From JANQKX01 sp039028695 (GTDB lineage: Bacteria; Pseudomonadota; Alphaproteobacteria; Kiloniellales; Kiloniellaceae), in assembly GCA_039028695.1 (NCBI GenBank), contig JBCCHN010000065.1, forward strand, positions 1-26,732: a stretch of 26,732 nt of DNA, written 5' to 3'. Shown here piece by piece: positions 16,097 through 23,320 of the stretch. Numbering within the stretch: position 1 is the stretch's first letter; each line of letters starts with the position of its first letter. Under the pieces are notes generated by a model, which ran no database searches, was not told where the DNA came from, and saw only the letters and a list, made by a program, of their open reading frames with translations. Position numbers and translations under genes: made by a program.

Positions 16097-16705
16097 ATGA
16101 AGCTCTACTATTACGAAACACCCAATGCGCGCAAAGCTTGTGCCGTTGCCAAGCATTTAGAATTGCCGGTGGACTATGTCCGTGTGGATCTGGCTGCGGG
16201 GGATCAGCAAAAGCCCGACTTTCTAGCGATCAATCCAAATGGCCGGGTACCGGCCTTAAGGGACGGCGAAACCAGTCTTTGGGAGTCCAATGCCATTATG
16301 AGTCTCCTGGCGCAAAGAGCCGAGTCTGAGCTATGGCCGCAAGATGAGCGGCAGATTGATGTGTTACGCTGGTTCATGTGGGATGCCGTCCACTTCTCCG
16401 TTTATGGGGGCACCCTGCTGTTTGAAAATTTCTTCAAGCCGACCTTCGGCCTGGGCGAGACCGATAAGATGGCGGTGGCCGAAGCCACGGATCATTTCAA
16501 AAAGTTTGCCGGGATTTTAGACGGGCACTTGCAGGGCCGTACTTACTTGGTGGGCGACAGCCTTAGCGTGGCTGACTTTGCTGTAGCCGCCATGCTGCCC
16601 ACGGCCGAGCCGGCCGAGTTACCCCTGGACGGGTTTCATAACATCGAGCGATGGCATAGCGGCCTGATGGAACTGCCGGCCTGGCGGGAGCCATTTCCGG
16701 GGTGA
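16097..16705 (+). CDS. Glutathione S-transferase family protein
   Basis: A 202-residue cytoplasmic protein with the two-domain GST layout. The N-terminal thioredoxin-like domain has the cis-proline motif NGRVPAL (48-54) and the glutathione-binding Glu63-Ser64 in LWESNAI. The helical C-terminal domain contains the conserved GDSLSVADFAVAAML segment. It would conjugate glutathione to electrophiles or use it as cofactor; the exact class is not clear, and the N-terminal catalytic Ser/Cys/Tyr cannot be fixed by eye. GGAG lies 8 bases before the ATG. The divergent TetR gene and the palindrome suggest induction by the GST substrate. Confidence 0.92.
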   Translation: MKLYYYETPNARKACAVAKHLELPVDYVRVDLAAGDQQKPDFLAINPNGRVPALRDGETSLWESNAIMSLLAQRAESELWPQDERQIDVLRWFMWDAVHFSVYGGTLLFENFFKPTFGLGETDKMAVAEATDHFKKFAGILDGHLQGRTYLVGDSLSVADFAVAAMLPTAEPAELPLDGFHNIERWHSGLMELPAWREPFPG

Positions 16706-16738
16706 GGGCGGCGCATCCGTCACCCGATCTTTCTTAAC

Positions 16739-16812
16739 ACCCTGTAACCTTCCTGACAGGGTTGGTTCATAGCCGCGTGCCACATGTAAGGCACGGTGGA
16801 AATGCCTCCACC
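16739..16812 (+). promoter_or_regulatory. Hairpin-rich leader upstream of a small ORF
   Basis: Three inverted repeats follow each other. ACCCTGT/ACAGGGT (16739-16745 with 16756-16762) comes first. CGTGCC/GGCACG (16776-16781 with 16790-16795) is second. GGTGGA/TCCACC (16795-16800 with 16807-16812) is third. The second and third stems share base 16795 and so compete at their edge. None has a T-run, so they are not ordinary terminators. They lie just before a strong ribosome site and could form a structured leader or a small RNA. Confidence 0.4.
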
Positions 16813-16838
16813 GCTCTTTCAAGGAAAGGAGCGAAGCT

Positions 16839-17063
16839 ATGTGGAGATATACATTAAATCATTGGGACCCGGCCATTGACACGGATTACCCTTTGGCGCG
16901 GCACGCCAGGTTACTGCAACGTGTCCGACCTGCCCGTAACCATCAGCGCCCGGTCGCCAAGTGCTATTTGGAGCCGCGGGACAAATGCCCGTCGATCATG
17001 GCACGGCCCAGCGCTCATCAGGTCACCAACCCCCTGACCGCACGAGGTCTTCACATTAGCTAA
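16839..17063 (+). CDS. Small basic hypothetical protein
   Basis: A 74-residue Arg/His/Pro-rich peptide starting MWRYTLNHWDPAIDTDYPLA. It has no signal peptide, membrane segment or known domain that I can name. Its main support is the ribosome site: AAGGAAAGGAG lies 8 bases before the ATG, one of the strongest in the window, and a structured leader precedes it. The C-terminal half has a composition that could also come from non-coding DNA. A GCGGCC-A-GGCCGC palindrome (17065-17077) directly follows the stop. It could be a genuine small protein or a leader peptide; moderate doubt remains. Confidence 0.4.
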   Translation: MWRYTLNHWDPAIDTDYPLARHARLLQRVRPARNHQRPVAKCYLEPRDKCPSIMARPSAHQVTNPLTARGLHIS

Positions 17064-17143
17064 CGCGGCCAGGCCGCTGGTTCAGTCGGTCGATTGGGCC
17101 GATGGATGCAGCCCTTAAACAGCGGAGCGGTTTACGGGACAGG

Positions 17144-18277
17144 TTAGGAGCCATCTCGCAGACCGTTGCCGCTGTCTATTTTTGTGACCATTTGAGCGGC
17201 CATTTTAATAACCTCGGCTTGCGCGGGCAGAAGTTCTTGGCCGGGCATGCTCTGCAGACGTTTGAGCTTGCCGTCGGTAACCTCGGTGCGCAGGCCTGCC
17301 AGGCTTTCAAGCGTCGCCAGCCCGCAGTAGGGCATATAAACCGGCGCATAGCCCCCTTCCAAGCAGAGCACCAAGCGCCCGTCACAAAGCGCTTGAGCTT
17401 CCCCTTTGATCAGGGCGGTCATGTCCCGGTAGGTGTCACTGTGGCACAGCATGCGGCCCAACTGGTCAAAGGCACAGGCATCAAAGCCGCAGGCGACGGC
17501 GATCAGCTCAGGGCGAAAGGCCTGTAAGGCCGGTGCGACCACGGTGGCCATGGCTTCCATATAGGCGCCGTGACCGCTGCCCGCGGGCAGGGGCACATTG
17601 ATATTATAGCCTTCTCCCGGTCCCTCGCCATTTTCATCCAGAAAGCCGCTATCCATCGGGTAAAGCCCATTCTGATGTATCGAGATGGTGAGCACCGAGG
17701 GGTCGTCGTAAAAGCCCCACTGGGTCCCATTGCCGTGGTGAACGTCCCAATCGATGACCGCCACACGGCCCAGGCCGTGGCGCTCCTTAGCGTCTTTAAT
17801 GGCGACCACAAGATTGCCGAAGACGGCAAAGCCCCGAGCCCGGTTCTTTTCCGCGTGATGGCCACAGGGGCGTACTAGGGCGAAGGCGTTCTCCACGTCA
17901 CCCGTCAGTACCGCATCAAAGGCGGCCATGCAGCCTCCGGCGGCCAAGCGGGCAATGTCGTAACCGCCGGTGCAGATGGCGGTGGCTTCGCCCACCGATC
18001 CGCCCGTGGTGGCGCTGATCTTCTTGACCAGCTCTAGGTAATCGCGGGTATGAAAGCGCAGCAGCTCCTCTTCACTGGCCAGGCGCGGCTCGATGGGGGT
18101 GAGTTGCTTTTCAATGCCGCTGGCACGGATGAGGTTGAGGATGCGGCGCTTGCCATCGGGGCTGTCCATGGCCGGATAAGGCTGGTCGTAGCGGCCCAAT
18201 GGCAGGAAGGACCCGAGCTCGAGCCAAAAGTATCGTTCGTCGCTGACCAGGCCCGTGCCCTTTGCGTTTTTCTTCAC
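17144..18277 (-). CDS. Histone-deacetylase-family amidohydrolase (acetylpolyamine deacetylase-like)
   Basis: A 377-residue zinc hydrolase of the HDAC/acetylpolyamine amidohydrolase superfamily, expected to remove acetyl (or another acyl) groups from an amine; bacteria lack histones, so a small-molecule substrate is likely. The catalytic His pair His140-His141 is in RPCGHHAEK. Zinc ligands are Asp178 and His180 in DWDVHHGNGT and Asp266 in CGFDA. Tyr310 in LEGGYAP is the likely transition-state Tyr. The order is class II-like. It is the third gene of a minus-strand operon, 55 bp behind the DDAH-like gene, and shares that operon's TetR-controlled promoter. It may deacylate a substrate or product of the two upstream hydrolases. 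Confidence 0.93.
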   Translation of the reverse strand: MKKNAKGTGLVSDERYFWLELGSFLPLGRYDQPYPAMDSPDGKRRILNLIRASGIEKQLTPIEPRLASEEELLRFHTRDYLELVKKISATTGGSVGEATAICTGGYDIARLAAGGCMAAFDAVLTGDVENAFALVRPCGHHAEKNRARGFAVFGNLVVAIKDAKERHGLGRVAVIDWDVHHGNGTQWGFYDDPSVLTISIHQNGLYPMDSGFLDENGEGPGEGYNINVPLPAGSGHGAYMEAMATVVAPALQAFRPELIAVACGFDACAFDQLGRMLCHSDTYRDMTALIKGEAQALCDGRLVLCLEGGYAPVYMPYCGLATLESLAGLRTEVTDGKLKRLQSMPGQELLPAQAEVIKMAAQMVTKIDSGNGLRDGS

Positions 18278-18332
18278 TAAAGCCTCTCTTTGACCAACAG
18301 CCGTAAGATCTTAAGGGTGATGATCGGCTTTT

Positions 18333-19199
18333 TCACCCTCGCAAGATTGGACGGGTCATGCAGGTTGGGCCGCCTTCGCAGGCAACGCACAGGGCCGTGC
18401 CCTCGAAAACCTGTACCTCGACACCGGCGGATTCCATCAGAGCCCGGGTTTGCGGATAGCCGTCGATCATGATGCAGTGGCCGGGCGCCACGGCCAGGAC
18501 GTTTAGGTTGAGCCCGCCGCTGGCCTCGAACTCATCGATCGGGGCTTCCAACAGGCGGTAGCCCTTATCCTTCAGTAACTGCCAAAAAGCGACGGGCATC
18601 AAGGGTGCATAGATCAGCGCAGTCTTCTCGGCAACCGGACTGATGATGGACATAAGGTGCAAACAGGCAGCCTCGCCTTGATAGAGAGGTAGGTCATAGG
18701 CGAGGACCTGCACGCCCTGCGCGCCCAGGATCTGGGAGAGCTGATCGATGCCCGCTTGGTTGGTGCGGACCCCGCGGCCCACCGCCAGGGTGGTGTCATC
18801 AACCCAGAGGGTGTCCCCCCCTTCGGCCCGGCCGTCGCCGGTGATCTCGCCGACGATGGCGATTTGATGCTCATCGTAAAAGCGGCGGTGCAAGTCCTGT
18901 TCGCCCGCCCTCAAAAGCTTGCCGGGAGACAACAGAATTGCGCCCTTCCGGGTCATCAACGAGGCGTCATAAGTAAAAACCGCATCGGCGAAGCCTTGGT
19001 CATCGCCGCTCATCCAAAGGGTCTCCACCCCGGCTTTTTCCAAAAGACCTGCAAAGGTGTCGTGAATGGCGCCGATCCTCTGCGGATCGAAAGTTGGTCC
19101 GTAGTGCCACTTTTGCGGATCGGCGGATAACATAGCCGGTCCCGGGCGGCGCAGCGCAACCCGCTTCAAGGGTGCGGTCATGGAGGAAAGGCCGTACAT
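18333..19199 (-). CDS. Arginine deiminase/DDAH-like hydrolase (amidinotransferase fold)
   Basis: A 288-residue protein of the guanidine-modifying (pentein) superfamily, which attacks guanidino groups through a Cys. The family layout is visible: VFTYDASLMT near residue 75, the EGGDTLWVDD and GRGVRTNQAGIDQL blocks, the catalytic His in ACLHLMSIIS, and the nucleophile Cys near the C-terminus in EGGPTCMTRP. This fits dimethylarginine dimethylaminohydrolase-like enzymes (methylarginine to citrulline plus methylamine) better than full-length arginine deiminase, which is about 400 residues. The exact guanidino substrate is unknown. It lies 34 bp behind an isochorismatase-like gene and 55 bp ahead of the HDAC-like gene, so the three form an operon. 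Confidence 0.88.
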   Translation of the reverse strand: MYGLSSMTAPLKRVALRRPGPAMLSADPQKWHYGPTFDPQRIGAIHDTFAGLLEKAGVETLWMSGDDQGFADAVFTYDASLMTRKGAILLSPGKLLRAGEQDLHRRFYDEHQIAIVGEITGDGRAEGGDTLWVDDTTLAVGRGVRTNQAGIDQLSQILGAQGVQVLAYDLPLYQGEAACLHLMSIISPVAEKTALIYAPLMPVAFWQLLKDKGYRLLEAPIDEFEASGGLNLNVLAVAPGHCIMIDGYPQTRALMESAGVEVQVFEGTALCVACEGGPTCMTRPILRG

Positions 19200-19233
19200 T
19201 TTTTAGTGTCCCTTTTTAGTTAAAGGTCCCCGT

Positions 19234-19854
19234 TTATTCGTTGCCCTGAACCCGATCCAGGTGATTCGCGTTGCCGTGGCAAAGGCTCATGGCGTCGTCG
19301 CAAGAAATGGCTGTACAGAATTCACCGTTGAGGCCGGCCACGGACATATCGTGCACCAATTGGGCGTCATAGTCGGTACCGTCCAAACCGACCCGGTTCA
19401 TGGTGGCACAGGCGTCATGCACGAGATAGGTGTCAAAGCCCATATTACCCGCCATGCGCACAGTGGTCTCCACACAGACATTGGTGAAAAAGCCGGCGAC
19501 CACCAGGCGCTGAATGCCGGCGCGACGGAGGTCCAACTCTAGCGACGTCCCGATAAAGCCGCTGTTCACGTCTTTATCCACGACGATATCGCCGGGGGCG
19601 GGCTCCAGTCCTGGCAGTTGCTGGCCGCTCTCCAGCGAGAGTTTCAGGGGCGAGCCGTCCTCGCGGGAGTCGTGCCGGGTAAAGGCCACCCGACGCCCCG
19701 TCTCGCGCCACTCGGCCAACAGGCTGGCGATCCGGTCCTCGGCCTCGGGGTTATTGCGGCGCCCCGTGGGCCCGCCATAATAGGCCGTGTCGTTCACCCC
19801 CTTTTGCACATCAATGAGCAAAAGAGCGGTGTTGCTGTCGAACTGTTTGATCAT
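19234..19854 (-). CDS. Isochorismatase-like cysteine hydrolase (operon first gene)
   Basis: A 206-residue member of the isochorismatase-like superfamily, which includes nicotinamidase, N-carbamoylsarcosine, biuret and ureidoacrylate amidohydrolases. The catalytic triad is visible: Asp15 in LLLIDVQ, Lys94 in VVDKDVNSGF, and Cys127 in GFFTNVCVETT. The Cys nucleophile indicates an amide or ureide hydrolase rather than a true isochorismatase. The frame is open to 19959, but ATG 19854 is chosen because AGGAG lies 7 bases before it and the promoter would lie inside any longer gene. It heads the operon with the DDAH-like and HDAC-like genes. The divergent TetR and the half-sites over its promoter suggest repression until an inducer appears. 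Confidence 0.92.
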   Translation of the reverse strand: MIKQFDSNTALLLIDVQKGVNDTAYYGGPTGRRNNPEAEDRIASLLAEWRETGRRVAFTRHDSREDGSPLKLSLESGQQLPGLEPAPGDIVVDKDVNSGFIGTSLELDLRRAGIQRLVVAGFFTNVCVETTVRMAGNMGFDTYLVHDACATMNRVGLDGTDYDAQLVHDMSVAGLNGEFCTAISCDDAMSLCHGNANHLDRVQGNE

Positions 19855-19881
19855 CGCCGGTCTCCTGAAAAGCTGTCCGGC

Positions 19882-19911
19882 TGTATAGCGACTATACACT
19901 TGTATAGTCAA
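19882..19911 (-). promoter_or_regulatory. Operon promoter covered by three TetR-type half-sites
   Basis: On the minus strand TTGACT (19911-19906), 18 bases, then TATACA (19887-19882) forms a plausible sigma-70 promoter ending about 27 bases before the isochorismatase ATG. The half-site TGTATAG occurs at 19882-19888, inverted as CTATACA at 19892-19898, and again at 19901-19907, with spacers CGA and CT. The alternating half-sites span the whole promoter. The divergent TetR gene is the obvious binder. Confidence 0.75.
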
Positions 19912-19930
19912 GGGGGCTGTGGCAGTTTCC

Positions 19931-20605
19931 ATGAATTGTTTTTCGACGACGATGGGCAAAATGGCCTCTGCGCAAAAAGCAGAAGATAAAAATCCGCGGG
20001 AGCAAGAACCGCAAGGGCGAATTCGCTTGGTGAAGGCCTTGCTGTCGTGCCTGGCGGACTACGGCTATCAAGGCACTTCCCTGCGGCGAGTGGCCGAACG
20101 AGCCCAGGTGACCGCTGGATTGGTCCGGCATCATTTTGACAGCAAGGATGCGCTTTTCGTCGAAGCCTATCGGCAAATCAATCAGGATGCCCTGGATCGC
20201 ATGGCGGTGGCGATTGAAGATGAGGGGCGGGCTGGCCAGCCCGCTTTGCCGTCCGATTTAGGCGCCGATCTGGCAGCTTCCGTCCGTGCTTTTTTCCCCG
20301 ACGATTTGCAGGACCCTCAGCAAATGCGGGTGATGGTGGCCTTTTGGGGCTTGGTGATGACCCAGCCGGAAATCGCTGCGATCCAAAAATCCACCTACGA
20401 TGCTTTTCAAGACCACTTCGTCGCGGTTATGGAACGGCACCTTGGTCCCCGCGATGACTTGGGAGAAATTGCCAACGGCATCATCGCCATTGCCGACGGC
20501 CTTTGGCTGGAATGTTGCTTGAACCCGGAGCGTATGCATGGGGAACAATCCATCTCGATTGCCATAGACTTCGCTCGGACGCGACTGGGCCTGCCTGGCC
20601 AGTAG
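19931..20605 (+). CDS. TetR-family regulator (BetI-like C-terminal domain)
   Basis: A repressor of about 224 residues. After a polar leader, the TetR DNA-binding domain begins with IRLVKALLSCLADYGYQGTSLRRVAERAQVTAGLVRHHFDSKDALF. The C-terminal part, with MRVMVAFWGLVMTQPEI and NGIIAIADGLWLECCLNPE, resembles the BetI-type ligand domain. The start is uncertain: GTG 19919, ATG 19931, 19952 and 19961 are all in frame and none has a well-spaced ribosome site; AGGGGG at 19911-19916 is the nearest. It is divergent from the isochorismatase/DDAH/HDAC operon, and the half-sites lie between them, so it very likely controls that operon and itself. It converges with a second isochorismatase-like gene 18 bp downstream. 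Confidence 0.9.
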   Translation: MNCFSTTMGKMASAQKAEDKNPREQEPQGRIRLVKALLSCLADYGYQGTSLRRVAERAQVTAGLVRHHFDSKDALFVEAYRQINQDALDRMAVAIEDEGRAGQPALPSDLGADLAASVRAFFPDDLQDPQQMRVMVAFWGLVMTQPEIAAIQKSTYDAFQDHFVAVMERHLGPRDDLGEIANGIIAIADGLWLECCLNPERMHGEQSISIAIDFARTRLGLPGQ

Positions 20606-20623
20606 CATTAGCTCTTTGCGTGC

Positions 20624-21256
20624 TTATTCAGCGGCGGAAGAATTGGCCTGGCCGGCACGGTCGCGGAATGCCGCCAGCATCTCCTCAAGGCTGCGCCGGG
20701 CGCCTGTTTGTAGATACTCCATAGCTTCCAGAGCACCGTCCTGGGCCCGTCGGCTCGAGCCGGCGACGCAGTCTTCCACCACGCGACAGTAATAGTCCCG
20801 CTGGTGCCCGTCTACGAAGGTGTAGTGAACGCAAACGTCGGTGAGGGCGCCGGTGAGGATCAAGGTCTCCGCCTTCAGACCTTTGAGCAGGATTTCCAAG
20901 TCCGTACCGAAGAAACAGGAATAACGGCGCTTGGCGATGAAATAGTCCGTCGGTTGAGGTTCCATGGCCTTGGCGTAATCGGTTAGGGGGTCGGACTCAA
21001 TGCAGTGGACGTCCTCGCTGCCGTCTAGTTCCCGGCCGAAATCCACGAGATCGGGGCGGTGCACCTCCTTCACGAAAATCACCGGCACACCCGCCGCGCG
21101 GGCCGCTTCAATCAGCGCCTTGGTCTTGGTGATCCGCTCCAAATAGCCGGGCATAGCGGGAATGGCACTGGTGGCCGGGTCCTTCACGAAATCGTTTTCT
21201 TGGATGTCGATGACGATCAGGGCCGGCTTGCCCTCGATAATGTGACGTTTGGGCAT
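20624..21256 (-). CDS. Second isochorismatase-like cysteine hydrolase
   Basis: A 210-residue member of the isochorismatase-like superfamily. The triad is Asp17 in LIVIDIQEND, Lys109 in IAKRRYSCFFGT, and Cys142 in GALTDVCVHYT. It is clearly different in sequence from the gene at 19234-19854, so it is a separate subfamily and not a recent duplicate. It carries the K-R-x-S-x-F-x-G-T pattern common in amidohydrolases of this group; the substrate is unknown. It is transcribed towards the TetR gene and has its own upstream region, so it is not part of the three-gene operon, although it may belong to the same pathway. Confidence 0.92.
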   Translation of the reverse strand: MPKRHIIEGKPALIVIDIQENDFVKDPATSAIPAMPGYLERITKTKALIEAARAAGVPVIFVKEVHRPDLVDFGRELDGSEDVHCIESDPLTDYAKAMEPQPTDYFIAKRRYSCFFGTDLEILLKGLKAETLILTGALTDVCVHYTFVDGHQRDYYCRVVEDCVAGSSRRAQDGALEAMEYLQTGARRSLEEMLAAFRDRAGQANSSAAE

Positions 21257-21404
21257 TGGGACTTCTTTCCATTTGCCGGAGATGTTGAGGACAATACCAA
21301 AAGAACGGCACTATAAGCGACTCATGGGACGACCTGGCCCGACATGTCGGGCCGTGCTTCAATGGGCTTCAGGATTCAGAATTCCACAAAAAGGATGATG
21401 TATC

Positions 21405-21803
21405 ATGATGAGATATCTTTTTCGGTTTATGTTGCCCGCCGCGGTTATGTTGGGTGCCGGCTCGCTTGCCGCGCAGAGTTACGAGCCCAGTGATGGCGAT
21501 GCGGTGGCCGTTTATATTAACGAATTCAACCCTCAAGACTATGAAATGGCCAGGGAAATTATGGTGCAGGGCTTTGGTCAGGCTATGACGGATTCGGGTC
21601 AAACCCGGCATACCTATTGGATCACCAATCCTGACACCTATGAAGTAATCGGCATCTCCTTTTTTAAAAAGGGCGATAGCCGGGAAGATTGGCATGGTCA
21701 CGATGGCCGTCAAAAGGTGCTAGAGCAACTAGAGCCCCTGCGTAGCAAACCCCAGGTTCGGCTCCACTACCAGGTGATCGGTAGGCACAATACGAGCGAG
21801 TAA
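21405..21803 (+). CDS. Small exported protein of unknown function
   Basis: A 132-residue protein with an N-terminal signal peptide: Arg, then the hydrophobic FMLPAAVMLGAGSLAA, with probable cleavage near residues 22-24 (LAAQS). The mature part of about 109 residues alternates strand- and helix-like stretches (VAVYINEFNPQDYEMAREIM, then HTYWITNPDTYEVIGISFF). This is compatible with a ferredoxin-like alpha-beta fold such as dimeric alpha-beta barrel proteins, but no family is recognised. It has no Cys and is probably periplasmic. The ATG at 21405 or the next one at 21408 may be used; the AAGGAT ribosome site is rather distant. It stands alone between oppositely directed neighbours. Confidence 0.7.
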   Translation: MMRYLFRFMLPAAVMLGAGSLAAQSYEPSDGDAVAVYINEFNPQDYEMAREIMVQGFGQAMTDSGQTRHTYWITNPDTYEVIGISFFKKGDSREDWHGHDGRQKVLEQLEPLRSKPQVRLHYQVIGRHNTSE

Positions 21804-22010
21804 CGACAAAACGCCCGTTCTTGATTTTGTTTCCTCATTCAAAGGAAAGATGCCGGTGTTATCCGGGTCTTGGGCGGTTTTTCACCAGTTGCTCTAATCG
21901 GGTTCGATCCAGCGAGGCATTTATCGCAGGGATCAAGATTGAACCCCGAGATTGACCGCCTGTCGGGCCAGTCATAGGCTGGCGCCTATTCCGTCTTTGG
22001 AGAAAGTTAT

Positions 22011-23291
22011 ATGTCATCGGATCTGGTTGCGGACGTGGACGTCATTATCATCGGTGCCGGCGCGGCAGGTCTATCGGCCGCTAAGGAGCTGGCGCTGTTG
22101 GGCCTGAGTTACCGCGTGGTGGAAGGATCGCACCGGATCGGCGGCCGGGCCTACTCGGAAGAGATTGCGCCGGGCGTGTGGTTCGATTTGGGCTGCAGCT
22201 ATCTCCATCAGGGGGCCACCAACCCCTTCGGTCCCATCGCCGACTCCTTGGGCATTGAGATCAACCGGGCCTGGGACAACATGTACGAGCCCGATCATAT
22301 TCGCTGCATTTACAACGGGACCCTGCTCGAGCCAGACGAACGAAAGGCGCTCGACCGCTACTGGGAGGCTTGCAATGAAGCTCTGGAGGCTTCCGCGGGT
22401 CGGGGCGAAGATCGCGCTATCGCCGATTTGGTGGATATGGATCATCCCTTTTTCCAGCCCTTTGCCAATTCCCTCTCCGAGCTGAACGCCATGGATATTG
22501 ACGAGACCTCCGCGGCTGATTTCATGGCTTTCGGCGATGATGATACGGGCCCCAGTTCCGATATTCCGGTACCTGGAGGCTATGGCAACCTGGTCAAGGC
22601 CTGGGGGGCCGATGTGGAGGTGGCCTTGAATTCTAGGGCCGAGAAGATCAACTGGTCAGGACCGGGTGTGACCGTCGACACGGTTAAGGGCAGCATCCGG
22701 GGCCGGGCGGCCCTGGTGACGGTCTCCACCGGAATTTTGGCGGCAGATCATATTACCTTTGCCCCGCGCCTGCCCGATTGGAAGGTGGAGGCCTTTCTTT
22801 CGGTGCCCACTGGGGCGGCCAACAAGATTTGCCTTCACTTTGACCGGGATGTTTTTGGAACAGACGGGCTGGGTTTCTACACAACTTGGAATGAGAATGG
22901 GGAAGGGGCCGGTGTCGAGGCCAGCGCTAACGGAAACAACACGGCCATCGTTTTTGTTGGCGGGCGCCATGCCGTTTGGTTGGAGAAACAAGGCCAGGCG
23001 GCGGGTCACGATCATGCCGTGTCCAGGGTCACGGATGTTTTCGGCAATGACATCAAAAAGCGCATCACCCGCTCTATCGTAACCGCCTGGGCGGGCGAAC
23101 CCTGGACCCTGGGCTCTTACTCCGCCGCCAAGCCCGGCCAGGCCCACCAGCGCCATGAGTTGGCCAAGCCCATCGACGGCCGGCTTTTCTTTGCCGGCGA
23201 AGCCACCGACGTGGGGGCCCATGCCACCTGTCACGGTGCCCTAAAGTCCGGAATCCGGGCGGCCCGCGAAATTGCAGTAGCGCTAGGGTAG
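22011..23291 (+). CDS. Flavin-dependent amine oxidase (MAO family)
   Basis: A 426-residue FAD enzyme. The N-terminal dinucleotide-binding motif VIIIGAGAAGLSAAKEL (11-27) and the following VVEGSHRIGGRAYS are typical of the monoamine/polyamine oxidase family. The C-terminal FAD signature FFAGEATDVGAHATCHGALKSG closes the fold. It would oxidise an amine to an imine/aldehyde, producing H2O2. There is no signal peptide or C-terminal membrane anchor, so it is cytoplasmic. GGAGAAAG lies about 5 bases before the ATG. It is a single-gene unit convergent with the DUF3179 gene (29-bp gap). An oxidase for polyamines or similar amines would fit the nearby acetylpolyamine-deacetylase-like gene, but this link is inferred. 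Confidence 0.92.
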   Translation: MSSDLVADVDVIIIGAGAAGLSAAKELALLGLSYRVVEGSHRIGGRAYSEEIAPGVWFDLGCSYLHQGATNPFGPIADSLGIEINRAWDNMYEPDHIRCIYNGTLLEPDERKALDRYWEACNEALEASAGRGEDRAIADLVDMDHPFFQPFANSLSELNAMDIDETSAADFMAFGDDDTGPSSDIPVPGGYGNLVKAWGADVEVALNSRAEKINWSGPGVTVDTVKGSIRGRAALVTVSTGILAADHITFAPRLPDWKVEAFLSVPTGAANKICLHFDRDVFGTDGLGFYTTWNENGEGAGVEASANGNNTAIVFVGGRHAVWLEKQGQAAGHDHAVSRVTDVFGNDIKKRITRSIVTAWAGEPWTLGSYSAAKPGQAHQRHELAKPIDGRLFFAGEATDVGAHATCHGALKSGIRAAREIAVALG

Positions 23292-23320
23292 GGAAACTCG
23301 GCTTTTTGGATCTGAAGATA

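Noticed and set aside
17065..17077. GCGGCC-A-GGCCGC palindrome as a terminator for the HDAC operon or the small ORF
   Set aside because: There is no T-run on either side and the loop is too small without opening the stem, so a terminator call is not supported.
19234..21256. The two isochorismatase-like genes as a recent tandem duplication around tetR
   Set aside because: The proteins share only family motifs and differ throughout, so they are separate subfamilies.
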